Positions 1 through 27,550 of a DNA stretch of 64,000 nucleotides are shown here, piece by piece. The stretch is from positions 4,402,001 through 4,466,000 of the forward strand of contig CAVNZM010000007.1 in NCBI GenBank assembly GCA_963693365.1. Reading direction: 5' to 3'. Below the pieces are notes generated by a model. It was not told where the DNA came from. It saw only the letters and a list, made by a program, of their open reading frames with translations, and ran no database searches. Origin of the DNA: Amoebidium appalachense (lineage: Eukaryota > Ichthyosporea). Within the stretch, counting starts at the first letter, position 1. Every line of letters begins with the position of its first letter. The position numbers and the translations under genes were made by a program.

Positions 1-849
1 TTTTTAGCGAATGTATTTTTTATTCATGAGTTCTAGTGATTCAGTGAGTGCACGTGCCTGCCTCAGGCTGATCATGACAACTGCAACACACCATTCCTAC
101 ATGGATATCAACCAAAAGAAAATAGTATATACTGTGGTGGTCTCCTAAACCTTGTGCGGCATGCGCATACATGATATTACAGTGACGCATGTGCATATTA
201 TTGTTCTGTACACCGGAGTGTGCCGGTGCACGTGGCTGTTTTGTGCACATGTTACAATAGCAGCACGATCTCCCTAAACTCCATGTTTACACATCCCTCA
301 CCCTGGCTCTGCCTTGTCGGTGCTCCAAAACACACATACAAATCCCCCTAGACTCAGTGCCTGCACATGGTCGCATTCACGTGCAGGTCACGTGACACAT
401 GCGATGCCATACTGCCGTCTACAGCAACAACCACGGCAGCATGTATACCGGCCCAGCACGAAATATACTTATCGGCAGCCCACTGAACTCGCCCATTTTC
501 TCTTTTTCATGTATGTCCCTCCTTTTTTGTAAAATCACCCTTTTTGGCCTCCCGGTAGTGGATTTTGCAGGATTTGACTTCTTTGAGGTCCAAAAACCTC
601 AAATTTTCCCCGGCGGGGCCGGGGAGGGAGAATTCAAAAATTGCCCGCTCCTGATATGGTACCCGGGCCCTTGCCGCTCAGTATGGGCAGCTAATATGGG
701 GCACTACACGGGATACGGGAGGCTGAACGCTCTGCAGCTGCCGCTATTCATGCAAGGCTGCTGCACGTCACAGCGCCAAGTTGCACGCAATATCCGGTAG
801 GGTGCAGGCCGCCAGGCACATCTCCGGGACGACCTCTTGAGCCACGCAG
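1..849. other. 5' flank, no gene recognised
   Basis: I see no exon with coding character in this stretch. Short open frames on both strands lack family resemblance. It may hold the promoter and start-codon exon of the PRP4 kinase gene that follows, because the first exon I can support there (850) begins after an acceptor in phase 0 and carries no convincing initiator. Confidence 0.4.
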
Positions 850-8094
<7,245 letters not shown>

Positions 8095-9147
8095 GGCGGA
8101 GGGGGTATATAGATAGTACTGAATGCAGGCAAATGGTAGATAGTAAGTGGTGTGTTGATAGGTGTGGTAGCTAAAGTGTTAATGGCAGATATGGTATGAG
8201 GTTGGTAACCAAAGCATGAATGGCAGGAATTTGCGTATGAGGTCGGTAGCTAGGGCATGAGCTACAGAAAAATGTGTGTATGAGGTTGGTAGCTAAGCTG
8301 TGAATTACAGATATGTGTGTATGTACATAGGTTTGTGATCTTGGGCCAGGACGAATGGCACGGAACGGGCCTGCTGTGAGTCGGGTGTCAGAAATTAATA
8401 ATATTACTGGACCTGCCGCCCTTTCCGGATGGTGCCACCGCGCATGTACAATATGTATTGCATTGCATAAAGAAAAACACGTGTGTATACTGTAAGAGTT
8501 GAACGGCCACTAATGCATGAAGAAACCTGTAGCCATCTACGTCCAGCAATAATAAAACGGCAATGCGCGAAGAAACACACGTGCTGCTCATGGTGCCCGT
8601 GCACATTGAAGGCGTGCATGGGCTGTGTGTCGCCGAGGCATGCCCGGGCCATGTTGTACATGCCATGCCACACTGCTCCTTCACTTGGTCTTGCATTCGA
8701 GTGTTGATGGGCATAAGCATATACCTGCGCATACGCATGTACACATGGTTTATTCATTACTGGTAATACAGGTGGGCATGCACGCAGTGCACAATCTATA
8801 TGTTTCAGATGCTGGCGTACACGTGTGGCACTAGTTTTGACCTTCGGTTAGTCAGGCATTCATTCGTGGCACGAGGGCATGCCACATACCATGTGTTCCA
8901 ACCCCTCGTTTCTTCATACCATCTACGTCATTCATTCATACCGTTTACGTTGGTCTATGCAGTACGGTTGCTGCTGCCTTCGGCTGTGCCATGCCCTACC
9001 ATGGGTGTGGGCATGCATGCACCATCTACCTCTTTAGCCTCTTGTCTGCATGTCTGACCAGCATGTCCCCAATCCCTCCAGAGTGCCCCCTGTATCTAAC
9101 GTGTCAGGACCCCCCCCAACACACACACACCCCCCAACACAAACACA

Positions 9148-9239
<92 letters not shown>

Positions 9240-9271
9240 TCCACCACCACCCCACCACCACCCACACACAC
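8095..9271. other. Convergent 3' region between PRP4 kinase and DDX59-like gene
   Basis: No coding exon recognised. About 8130-8325 holds roughly four degenerate ~56-bp units with a GTATGAGGTTGGTAGCTAA core. A candidate poly(A) signal AATAAA for the PRP4 kinase is at 8551-8556. A (CA)n array occupies about 9130-9237. The last few codons and stop of the DDX59-like gene may lie here but were not found. Confidence 0.6.
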
Positions 9272-13401
<4,130 letters not shown>

Positions 13402-13877
13402 GGCTTGCACGGTGCATGCTCACGTGCTGTGCGCGCACGTGCATGCGTGTCAGGGCCTCATTACCGGCCCGATAGGGCTTCAGAGTGAGTGTGCTTGAGT
13501 GTGAAGCTCACGACATATAATGCCCCTTTCGGAAGGGCCTTTCCCCTCGGCCTGCCGCGAGACTTCATGACAAGGCCTTCTTCTCTTCCCTTCATGATCG
13601 CCCAGAACCTACTGGACTCCCGAGGTTTTGTGGCCGTTGTGTGTTCGCGCAACTCAGCATCCAAAAAAAGGTTTGTTCCTCTGAAGGCCGCAGTGTGCAT
13701 AGCCTACGTAGTGTGTGAAGGCCAGATCTGTTGTTTTGCAAGTGCACGTCTCAGAGAACGTCTACGCGAGCATACGCGTTGCTGTGCACAGGGTGCAGTG
13801 CGGCATAGAGACTTTATAAGGCATTTCCAGGCAGCAAGCAGGGCTGACATGGCGCCGTCTGCTTTTTTGTGCCGGCA
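13402..13877. promoter_or_regulatory. Divergent intergenic region, DDX59-like / PSMG2
   Basis: A stretch of less than 0.5 kb separates the minus-strand ATG of the helicase gene from the plus-strand chaperone gene, so promoters of both must lie here. The start exon of the chaperone is probably also inside it. A GC-rich segment around 13520-13550 (CCCTTTCGGAAGGGCCTTTCCCC) could fold. I see no CRE or canonical CCAAT. Confidence 0.5.
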
Positions 13878-17530
<3,653 letters not shown>

Positions 17531-18497
17531 CCAGCAGACAGGCAGGGTAGCTGCAGGGCAGTAGGGCCTGCATGGGTACTGCATATGCATGCTGGGAGGA
17601 TGGCGGTGCACCAGCCAGACTGAGGGCTGGCTGGTGCTAGGGGGATACTGGGTCGGCATGGCAGGCAGCCATGCACCTCCCTTGCCTTGCACAGAGCCAA
17701 CCAGCCAGCGCACATGTGCGCATGCACAGCCAAGTATAGGACAGCAACGTGGCTCGTCCTATGTGGCCAAATGTACATATCTTTAGATTTGCACACACGT
17801 AGAAGATGATGTGTAGAGTTTTATTATCCAAAAGATTCATGTTAACTTTCACAGGCCCAGGTACTTCAATGAACATACATACATACAGTCGTGTGAGCCA
17901 GGTGCTCCAATCAACATGCACTCACGCAACCCACATTCGTGTATGCCAGGTGCTCCAATCAACATGCACTCACGCAACCTACATTCGTGTATGCCAGGTG
18001 CTCCAATCAACATGCACTCACACAACCTACATTCATGTATGCCAGGTGCTCCAATCAACATGCACTAACGCAACCGACATTCCAGGCTTCAATAAACATC
18101 CACTCATGTGTGCTCTTATCACCATACAGTTGTGTGGTTCGGTGTAAATATCTTTATGTGAGCCTATGCTCCAATCATCATATACACATGTGTGCTCCAA
18201 TCAAAATACCCAACATATGTCATACATTTACGTGAGCCTATGCTCCAATCAACTTACATCCATGTGTGTTCCAATCAACACATGTGTTCTCCAATCAAAA
18301 GCATTTTTAAGAGCCTATGCTCCAATCAACATACATATTCATGTGTGTGAAACTAAAAACTCGAGGGTGCTTTTCTCAATCAACCTACATACAGTATGAT
18401 CACAGCCGGTGCAGGTGTGCCAGTCACCCCAGCCCAACCAGCCGCCCCGTCATGTGCACTCACCATGCCCCTGCGGCCACCCACATATAGACGTGTA
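17531..18497. repeat. Convergent 3' region with CCAATCA minisatellite
   Basis: No coding exon is seen between the PSMG2 stop and the glycosyltransferase stop. About 17895-18090 holds four 48-bp copies containing GTGCTCCAATCAACATGCAC. Degenerate copies retaining CTCCAATCA continue to about 18395, giving around ten CCAATCA motifs on one strand. Confidence 0.85.
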
Positions 18498-20040
18498 TCA
18501 CGTGCCGTAGTACCACGTGTGGATGGTGCGTGCGTCCAATCCCAGCACGGCATAGTTCAGCACAAACCACTGGTTGAGCAGTGTCGTGCCCACGGCCCCC
18601 TTGGCCTGCAGCAGCACGTCAGCAATGCCTCCTGCCTTGGGGGTGCAGCAACCACATGTATGTATAGGGGCCTGCACACGTTGTACTCCTGGCCACAGAT
18701 GTGCAATTGGGGGTGTTTTATTCCTAGCCACAATCATGCCCTGGTGGTGTTCCTATTCCTAGCCACATATATACGCTGTGCTGCCATCCACCCAAGCCCA
18801 CCCACCCACCTGCCACCTGCGTGGTGATGTGCGGACCTGTGGGGGCACAATACGGACTGCGCCTTTCTGGGCCATCAGGCGCACCAGCTCATAGTCCTCC
18901 ATAAACACCTTCAGGCCAACGGGGAGTCAGCAACAGCAAAGACTAGGGGCCAAGAGGTGGTGGAAGACACAGGCTTGGACCTAATTAGGCAATAACCACT
19001 AGAAGGGCCAAGCAAATCTACCAGGGGGACATGCAGAGAATTCTATCCTGGAGGTATGCACCAACTTATCAAAAGAAAATTCACGGAAATTTATCAGGGG
19101 TGTCCATCGAAATCTTACACGGGTGATACACACCTGGTCCGGGAACCCACCCACAGCCCTGAAATCCACTGTGCGCATGAACAGCCCTGCATTGAGCCTG
19201 TTAGCGCCACATGAGGGCCACACCGCCTTGCTGCACCACCGTGCACCTATGGCCCACCTCCTCATGCCCCATGCCTCTAGCCCTGGCCCCTCGACCTTGT
19301 CCTGCCCTCTGTTCCTTAGTCTGTACTTGTGTCTTCACCGTCTTCCCATTCCCCCCCTCCCCCCTCTCAAACTGCTCCCCCTTCCCCTCCCCACTCCCCC
19401 GGTGGTGCCAGCCAATACATGGGCCTACCCTGGTCGCCGTAGGGCAGGCCATAGTGACGTGCCCGTGCGTTTGCCGCCCAGCAGATGGTGTGCAGGGCTG
19501 GGTCGCCACTGTCTATGCCCAGCTCAAAGGCACCCAGCGCCACATGTTGGTCCCTGCAGCATGGTCAGCACACGGCCAAACATGCAGGCAGACAGGGGCA
19601 TGCATGTATATTCACCTCAGCACACGGTGGATGATGCTGTCGTAGCCTGCAGGTAGCTGTGCAAACCGTCAGGCACACTCTCTTTGTTACCCACGGGCCA
19701 TCCCACCACCCGCACGCACCTTTGTGTCTGCATGCAGGAATAAGAGGGTGCCCCCCCGTGCCTGTGCTGCCCCTGCATTCTGCTGCCTGGCCCGGCCCCG
19801 CTTGGCCTCCAGCAGGTGCACATTTGGATGGGTGGCAGCCAGGCGGGCCACAATGTGGGGGGTGAGGTCACTGCTGCCCCCGTCCACTACGAGCACCTCA
19901 ATGCGATGCTGCACTGCCCGTCAGCATGCATGTACACACACACACACACAGACACACACGCACACACACACGTACACACACACACACACACACATACACA
20001 TTCACACACCACACAAACACACACACACACACACACACCC

Positions 20041-20088
<48 letters not shown>

Positions 20089-21523
20089 CATGTACACACA
20101 TACACACACACACACTCTCTCTCTCTCTCTACTCACCGTGGCAGCTAGGCAGGCCAGCAGGGTGGCCCGTATGTTTTGAGCCTCGTTCCACGTGGGCACC
20201 ACCACACTCAGCAGCCCATCGTCCAGGTCTTCCCCCGCCACCTCATAGTCCATGTGTGCCTTGCACAGCACTCGTGTGCCCTGCAGTGCCCCGTATGAGT
20301 TACATGTGTCTGTCTGAAGGTGGTGGTGGTGGTGGGGGGGGGGGGGGGGGGGGGGGGGGATAGCTGTGTCGCAATGTCTGTGAGGGTTGCTGAGATCAGA
20401 GGGGCACACGAGGAAAGCAAAAGAGACGACGAAGGAGGGGCCCGGGGGAGGGGGAAGTTTTTTCTTTTTTTTTTTTTTTTTTTTTGGGGGGGGGGGGGGG
20501 CAAAAAGACAGCCGGGCTGTTGTTTTTAGATTTTCTGGAGCGACAACTGCAAGATTTCATGCATGGCCCTGCACTACCACGTGGGTGTGTCTGTGTGGAA
20601 GGGGTGTGCGTGTGTGTGTGTCTGTGTACATGTGGCACGGGTGTGAATGTACTCACGCTATATGTGGTGTGGGTGGGTCTGTGCGTATGTGGTACAGGTG
20701 TATGTGTGTCTGTGTGTATCTAGTGTAGGTGTAGGTGTGTCTGTGTCCGTATGATGTGGTTAAAGTGTGAGTGTGTTTGTGAGTAGGTTATGTCGGTGTG
20801 GGGGTGGGTTCTAGCATGTACTTGGTGTGGTGGGGGTGTTTTCGTGTATGTCTCCGTTGATTGTCGGTTCCTTGTACTTGAATGTGGTATGAATGTGGGT
20901 GTGTTTTGCGGATACTCTGTTGGTAAAGGCGTGTTTGTATGGGCAAGTGTTGTGGGTGCGTGTTTCTGTTTGTGCACGCTTCTGTGCATGCGCATCTATT
21001 GAATGTGTGGGGGCTTAAAGCGGGGATATGAATGATAATGTGTGGGTGTGGGTGATCATATGCACGTGTGATTGCATGGCACAGAGTGTGAGTGTCGGTG
21101 TGTGTGGGGACGGGTGTGTGCGCAGATGTGTCTGCAAGTATGTGCAAGTAATTTTGCGTTGTGTGGGTTTGTGGGTGGTCATGGGTAAATGTGGGCATGG
21201 GTGTGGGTGCAGGTGTGTATATGCATGTGCCTGTGAGGGATGGGGTTGTGGGGCGGGGTTCCCTATTGTGTGCGTGCCTCTATGTATGTGTGTGTGTGTG
21301 CATGCAGATGCCTGTCAGAGATGGGGTTGTGCGGTGGGGTTGCCTATATGCGTGCGTGCACTCGGGTGGCACTATGCCTGTGTGTGTGTGTGTGTGTGTC
21401 TGCGTGCACCTTGCCCAGGCAAGCACGTGCGCTCTGCACCAGCTGGCCCAGCAACCCCACAACCAGGCCCAGCAGGCAGGCCAGCAGCACGCCCAGTACG
21501 TGCAGCGCCTTGAGTGGCCCCAT
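18498..21523 (-). CDS. Membrane-anchored family-2 glycosyltransferase (arsenosugar/TIGR04283-like)
   Basis: Eight minus-strand exons (21410-21523, 20137-20280, 19720-19908, 19616-19656, 19429-19553, 19134-19186, 18837-18908, 18498-18635) join in frame to 291 residues with ATG at 21523 and TGA at 18498. Residues 1-38 contain a hydrophobic helix ([18 protein letters not shown]) with Arg/Lys behind it, a likely signal anchor. The GT-A domain follows: [20 protein letters not shown], a [11 protein letters not shown] segment, FLHADT, GDQGLFMR, VGGFPD and the acidic FMEDYEL motif. These blocks match bacterial and algal GT2 proteins annotated as TIGR04283 (arsenosugar or 'selenoprotein-associated' transferases). 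Substrate is not known. The acceptor of the last exon is chosen from AAG|GCAGGAGG (an internal CAG gives a protein 10 residues shorter). The family is common in bacteria and algae, so ancient transfer is possible. Confidence 0.85.
19933..20133. repeat. (CA)n and (CT)n arrays
   Basis: CA runs with two pure CT blocks (about 20043-20086 and 20114-20130), immediately next to the donor of glycosyltransferase exon 20137-20280. Confidence 0.9.
20459..20500. repeat. T(n)G(n) compound homopolymer
   Basis: A T-rich run passes into a G16-class run in glycosyltransferase intron 20281-21409. On the transcribed sense strand it reads C(n)A(n). Confidence 0.9.
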
Positions 21524-21624
21524 ATGTGCCCTTAGCCGCAGGCAGCAACTAGCTTCATATCCGTGCTGGCCTCTGTGTGTGCGTGTGCGTGCGTGTGACG
21601 CTACGCGTGCGTACGTGCGTCAGA

Positions 21625-21663
<39 letters not shown>

Positions 21664-22315
21664 GGGGGGGGGGGGGGGGGGGGGGGGAGGGGGGGGGGGG
21701 AGAGAGAGAGAGAGAGCGAGAGAGAGAGAGAGAAGAAAAGAGAGAGAGAAGAGAGAGAGAAGAGAGTGTGTATACAAGCGCGCGCGCGCGTGTGTGTGTG
21801 TGTGCACGTGCGCGTGTATGCGCGCCGGGGCCGCCGGCAAACTTGAACAAGGTGCGTCAGCCGGCTGGATGGAGCCTGGTCCGGAGTTGTGTGTGGCGCA
21901 CTGGCAGCGGGCCTTGACTGGCTCTGTATGTGTCACTGTGACCACACGCCTCAAAAGGGAAAAGATTTCAGTCAGTGGCTCAGTCAGTACTAGTCAGTTG
22001 AGAGCCTTCACCCCGACAAGACTACACCCCTACCTTTCTGCCGTACACATACAGGCACACTGCGCCTCGCCTTAGTCTCCCCAAGCGTAAAGACCCTACC
22101 TCGCGCCCTAAAAGAATAAGAGCAAACCCTAGAAGCAGCAGCAGTACAGCAAGCCTCCGGTTTGCCTTTCGTGTGGTTTTCACCTTGCAAGCCCACCCGC
22201 TGTCTGCCGTTATCTTTCCTCTGCTGGCGGCCAACCAAACACACAGGCTGCACGTTGGGGTGGCTGGTGGCCTGGCGGGTGCCCGGCTTCGTGTGTGCCT
22301 GGGGGAGGGGGCAGT
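21524..22315. promoter_or_regulatory. Divergent intergenic region, glycosyltransferase / PTB-like gene
   Basis: About 0.8 kb separates the two ATGs. It contains a ~75-bp G tract with two A interruptions (21626-21700), then (GA)n and alternating GC/GT. I see no TATA, CRE or CCAAT motif of note. Confidence 0.45.
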
Positions 22316-22722
22316 ATGTTGCCTGCGTCGGTGGACTCCCTCCGCTACAAACGCGTCAACCAGAGCGAGTCGCAGTTCGAAGAGGACGATGCTCCGCCAT
22401 ACAGGTGTGTACACGTGCCGTGTGTGTGCGTGGCGCTTTTGTGCGCGTGCTCCTTCGCTTTTTTTTCGCGCCCTCGTCTTTCTGTGTGGGTGTTCACCCA
22501 TGCTCACGGTCCATCTGGGCATGGGGCTCACCTGGGCATGGGGCTCACGTGCGTGTGTGTGTGTGTGTGGTGTGTGCATGCGTGCGCACTTGTGGCCGTG
22601 TGTGTGCGCATGCACGCGTAAAGTTGTATGCTTATCTGCATGTATGGGGGGGAGGGGGCCTTCACGTGTGCGTGTGTGCGTGCTTTGGTGTCCCTAGGGT
22701 CGTGCTCGTGCGGGTGTCGTGT

Positions 22723-22760
<38 letters not shown>

Positions 22761-22944
22761 TGTGTGTGTGTGTATGTGTGTGTGTGTGTGTGTGTGTTTG
22801 TATGTTCGTGTTTGGTGTGTGTGGGTGTGTGGGTATGCGTCCGTCTGTGTGTGTGCACGCACACAAGCCTTTCTAGGTGTTGGGAGATGTGTGTATGTGT
22901 GCTGCTGAGCGTTTGTGTGCTTTTCTGTACGTGTGTGGATGCTT

Positions 22945-22975
<31 letters not shown>

Positions 22976-23890
22976 TCTTTGGTGTCCCTAAATGCGTGCC
23001 CGTGCGGGTGTTGGCGTGTGTGCACGTGTGTGTGTGTTTGTGCGTGTGTGCACGTGTGTGTGTGTTTGTGCGTGTGTGCGTGCGTGTGTGTGCCTGTGTG
23101 TGCGTGCCAGTGTGCCTGTGTGTGCGTGCATACTTGTCTGTGTGTGCGTGCACACCAGTGCCTGCAGGTGTATGTGTATGTGTGCTGACCGTGTGTCTGC
23201 AGCGAGGTGACTGTGCACCATGGCACATACCTGGGGTCTGCCTGGATAGCGGCAGTCACAGACTCAGCACTCAGCAGCAGGGTGCAGGTGTGTTCTCGTG
23301 CAACATACACAAGCAAACACACACATACGCCACACATAAGGCTGCAGATGTAACTGCACACAGGCCCTGTGGGTGACACATCCACCCACCCACACACACC
23401 CGCGTCCACATCCACTTGCATGCACACACACACACAACCACGCATGCACACGACACACAAACACACACACACACACACACACACAACCACGCCATGCACA
23501 CACACACACTCACACACACACACTCACTCACTCACTCACTCACAACCTGAGCACACAAAAGGCCTAGCAGGTTGCTCTCGCATGGACCCGTACAGGTGCA
23601 CACAGTCACACACAAGCACGCATACTCCCACACAGGTGTGTGTGCAAGGGCGCCCACATGGCTGTACAAGAATAGTGCAGTGTCACTAGCACACTTGCAG
23701 ACCACGTGTACGTTGCCGTTTCCCTACTTGCCCTATGGGTTGCACGAACTCAATAGATGTACAGGGCAACACACCTTTGTTGAATGACACCGATTGTATT
23801 GTCGCCAGCATGTAAACACACACGTGTATGTATGTGTGTGCGCGCGCAACACACCCCTACATGCACCCACACGAAAACACACGCAAACAC

Positions 23891-23954
<64 letters not shown>

Positions 23955-24108
23955 CACACACACGTGCACACAAACGTGGCTTACCTGGACACACTGTATT
24001 GATCTAATACTTCACTGCCCTTGCACACCCACACAGAAGCATGAGCGCTAAACAGAACACACACACTGGATGGGAGTGCTTTCCTTTAGTGATGCACTCC
24101 CTTTGCCC

Positions 24109-24141
<33 letters not shown>

Positions 24142-24175
24142 AAAAAAAAAAAACCCCACTCATTCTCCCCCCTCC

Positions 24176-24206
<31 letters not shown>

Positions 24207-24836
24207 AGACCTCCCTCTCCCCCTTCCCCCCCCCCCCCCCCCCCCCCCACACCCAACCCACCCAGGCGGCGGAAAACAGATAAAAATGTATTAGACCCAA
24301 GACACAAACCACCACCACCACAAAGGGGGAAAAGAAATTATGAGAACAGTTCGGGGACTTCTCAAGAAACACAAAAAACCTTGGCTTTTGTAGTTCCCAT
24401 ACTAGTGGCATGCTGTTGCTATCATGCTGGGGTGGGTGGATCGTCACGTCTGCTGATTTTGTGTGTGTGTTTGTGTACGTGTTTGCCGCACATGGGTGGG
24501 TGTGTGCATGCTGCCTTGGGTTGGTAGGGTCACTGTTGACCAGTGAGTGTGTTTGCGTGCTAACACGTGCCACAGTCAGTGCTTGCCGGCCGCACACAGC
24601 CCTCGCCCGTGCGTGTGGAGGTAGCGGACGACCACGTGCTGCTAGCTGGCCTGCGCACTGTGCGCTGGCCCACAGCCAGCCTGCTTGCTGCCGCCCAGCC
24701 GGGGGGCGGGGAGGTGGTGGCCGTGGTGCAGGCTGTGGGGGCCAGGCAGCTATGCCACGTTCTGAGGCTGGATGGATGCCGCAGTGCTGAGGCCCTGCTG
24801 GGGGCCCTGCAGGCCACTGGGGTGAGCCTGTGGTGA
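22316..24836 (+). CDS. Small PTB/PID-like domain protein
   Basis: Three exons (22316-22404, 23203-23281, 24576-24836, TGA) join in phase to 142 residues with a real ATG. A charged N-terminus ([17 protein letters not shown]) leads into GTYLGSAW, then [49 protein letters not shown] and a final helix [13 protein letters not shown]. This order (YLG strand, basic strand, 'VFAYIAQ..CHAF'-like strands, C-terminal helix) resembles phosphotyrosine-binding/PID domains of adaptor proteins. Similarity is structural-pattern level only and I do not recognise an orthologue. PTB domains are mainly known from animals and close relatives, which bears on the organism. Introns carry long TG and CA arrays. Confidence 0.6.
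24108..24260. repeat. C(n)A(n) and poly-C tracts
   Basis: C22-class run passing directly into A22-class run, then further C runs, in the PTB-like gene's second intron. Confidence 0.92.
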
Positions 24837-24955
24837 GCGGCATGTTTATTCTTAGTGTGCACGTATGGCCTGTAAATATGTACATATATGGATATATAGT
24901 TGCGTCATTTGACTGCGTGCAGGGGCCACATGGCTGTCGTATGGCACCCTTGCAG

Positions 24956-25310
24956 CATTCACTGGGAACCCTTTGGCCCTTCAAGTAGTAAAATGGGTGC
25001 TAATAATCTAGGAACCCTATTGGCCCTTCAAGCAGTAAAAGGGAACCCTATTGGCCCTTCAAGCAATAAAATGGGTGGTGAATCTAGAACCCTATTGGCC
25101 CTTCAAACAGTAAAACGGCTGTTAAATCTAGAACCCTATTGGCCCTTCAAACAGTAAAATGAGTGCTAAATCTAGAACCCTATTGGCCCTTCAAAAAAAA
25201 AAAAGGAAACAGTAAAAGGGAACCCTATTGGCTCTGCAAGCAGTATAATGGAACCAACGTGGGCCCAGCAAGCAGGAAATCTAGAACCCTATTGGCCCTT
25301 CAAGCAGTAA
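24956..25310 (+). repeat. CCCTATTGGCCCTTCAA minisatellite at convergent 3' ends
   Basis: Seven to eight units of ~27-45 bp share AACCCTATTGGCCCTTCAA followed by a CAGTAAAA-like tail and often AATCTAG. They lie between the stops of the PTB-like (+) and F-box (-) genes. No coding exon is seen in 24837-25350. Confidence 0.88.
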
Positions 25311-25350
25311 CATGATGCTTGGCCTAACCAGCAGTCAAGTGTGGCCAGAT

Positions 25351-27163
25351 CTATGCCGTGGAGTTGAGGCAGTAGAAGGCCCAGCGGCGGCCACAGACGG
25401 TACAAGCCAGGCAGGCCTTGATGTTTGTGCCCCGGCTGATGTCACATTGCTGCACGTCCTGCTGCCCACAGTCCGGGCAGCGGTCCCAGCCCCCTCCCTG
25501 GCTGTCCTGGAACGGCTGCTGGCTGAGCCTGGCCCACATACATGGTCAGCACACACCAAGAAAGACAAAAGGTAGAGGGCATTAGTCAGCACACACCAAG
25601 AAAGAGAAAAGGTATAGGGCATTAGTCAGCACACACCAAGAAAGACAAAAGGTATAGGGCATTAGTCAGCACACACCAAGAAAGAGAAAAGGTATAGGGC
25701 ATTGGTCAGCACACACCAAGAAAGACAAAAGGTATAGGGCATTAGTCAGCACACACCAAGAAAGACAAAAGGTATAGGGCATTAGTCAGCACACACCAAG
25801 AAAGACAAAAGGTATAGGGCATTAGTCAGCACACACCAAGAAAGATCAAGGCACAGGGCCATCGCTTGACATTGCACACGCACCTCCTGCGCTGCTTGCT
25901 GACCTGGGCCCAGAAGTGGTCTCTGTAGCAGCTGATGGGAGGGCTGGCCGGCCCAGCAAACCCCTTGCGGTAGCACAGCCCCCGCCACAGCTGCACATGG
26001 TCCGTCAGCACCCTGCCTGCCAAGTGCTCCCCCCCCCCCCCCCCCCCCCCCCAAAAAAAATAAAATAAAATAATAAATAAAAAAAAATGCACGCACCTGG
26101 TCGCAGGCAGCCAGGCGACTTGCATGCCTGCACGTGGCAGCAAATGCGGCCAGGTCCCTGACCTCCAGATAGCCCAGCACGTGCAGCTGCAGCTCCAGCG
26201 GCAGATGATCCCACAGCCGCACCCCAAGCTGCTGCCCTGTGCATCCCTCTCAGTAACCCCCCCCCCCCCCCCCTCTTCCCCCCCCCCCCCCCCCCCCTCT
26301 TCCCCCCCCCCCCCCCCCTAACCCCCTCCCCCCCCCCCCCTCCCCCCCCTTGCAACTACATGTTTCTACCTTCAGCCCTCAGCAGGCGCAGGCGGTCGGC
26401 CTCCACCCTCAGTCTTTGGCCACTCAGCACCACCAGCAGCCGTGCCGACAGGTTGTCCGTCTGCAGACCACTCAGTTTAAACACCCTGCCACCAGCAATC
26501 CCCCCCCCCCCCCCCCCCCCCCGGCCCGACCGGCCCCCTTCCCAAAAGTTGTCCTCCTTGCAGTTTGCAAAACCAGGCCCAACCACCTCTTCTGCACGCA
26601 CCATTACTCGATTGCTGAACAGCCAGCATGTATGCATGACCCGGCACCCAGGCTACATCCCTATTCAGACTCGTGCGCTTTCAGCCCGTCTATATCTGAG
26701 GTGCATTCACTAATACGTCAGCCCAGATTTGGTATTAAAACATTCTAGGGCAGTATCTTTTCAGTCAAATCATACATGAATTTCAGGATTTGGGCCAAAT
26801 AACATAGGAAGTGCCACGAACAGGTACCCGCCCGCCCGCCCGCCCGCCCACCCGGCACGCGTGCACACATACGCAAGCACGCATGTACTGTACAAACGTG
26901 TACACCGGCACATGCACACACCCACGCCCACACACAAACACACAGACGCGTGCGCGCGCACACGCACACACTTCCCTTCCTCCAACCCCCTCCCCTTCTC
27001 CCACACACCCACCCACACACACACAAGGAGGGGAACACAAGGTATATCCTAACATGCAGGACAAACACTTGCATAACCGCTTGTACATAGACGGCACACA
27101 TGAACATACATAGCGCACTTAAAATACGTAACACGGCATATTATTGCACGTATGGCGTGCACG

Positions 27164-27231
<68 letters not shown>

Positions 27232-27363
27232 GAGAGAGAGAGAGAGACACACACACACAGACACACACACACACCAACACACACACACACCACGATATGA
27301 TATGATAGATATATATACCTATACACACACATACACACACACACACACACACCCATGATATAG

Positions 27364-27455
<92 letters not shown>

Positions 27456-27469
27456 CACACACACACGTG

Positions 27470-27550
<81 letters not shown>

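Noticed and set aside
25545-25850. Regular 40-bp repeats considered as a CRISPR array
   Set aside because: Units are contiguous with no unique spacers, lie inside a eukaryotic intron, and no cas genes are present.
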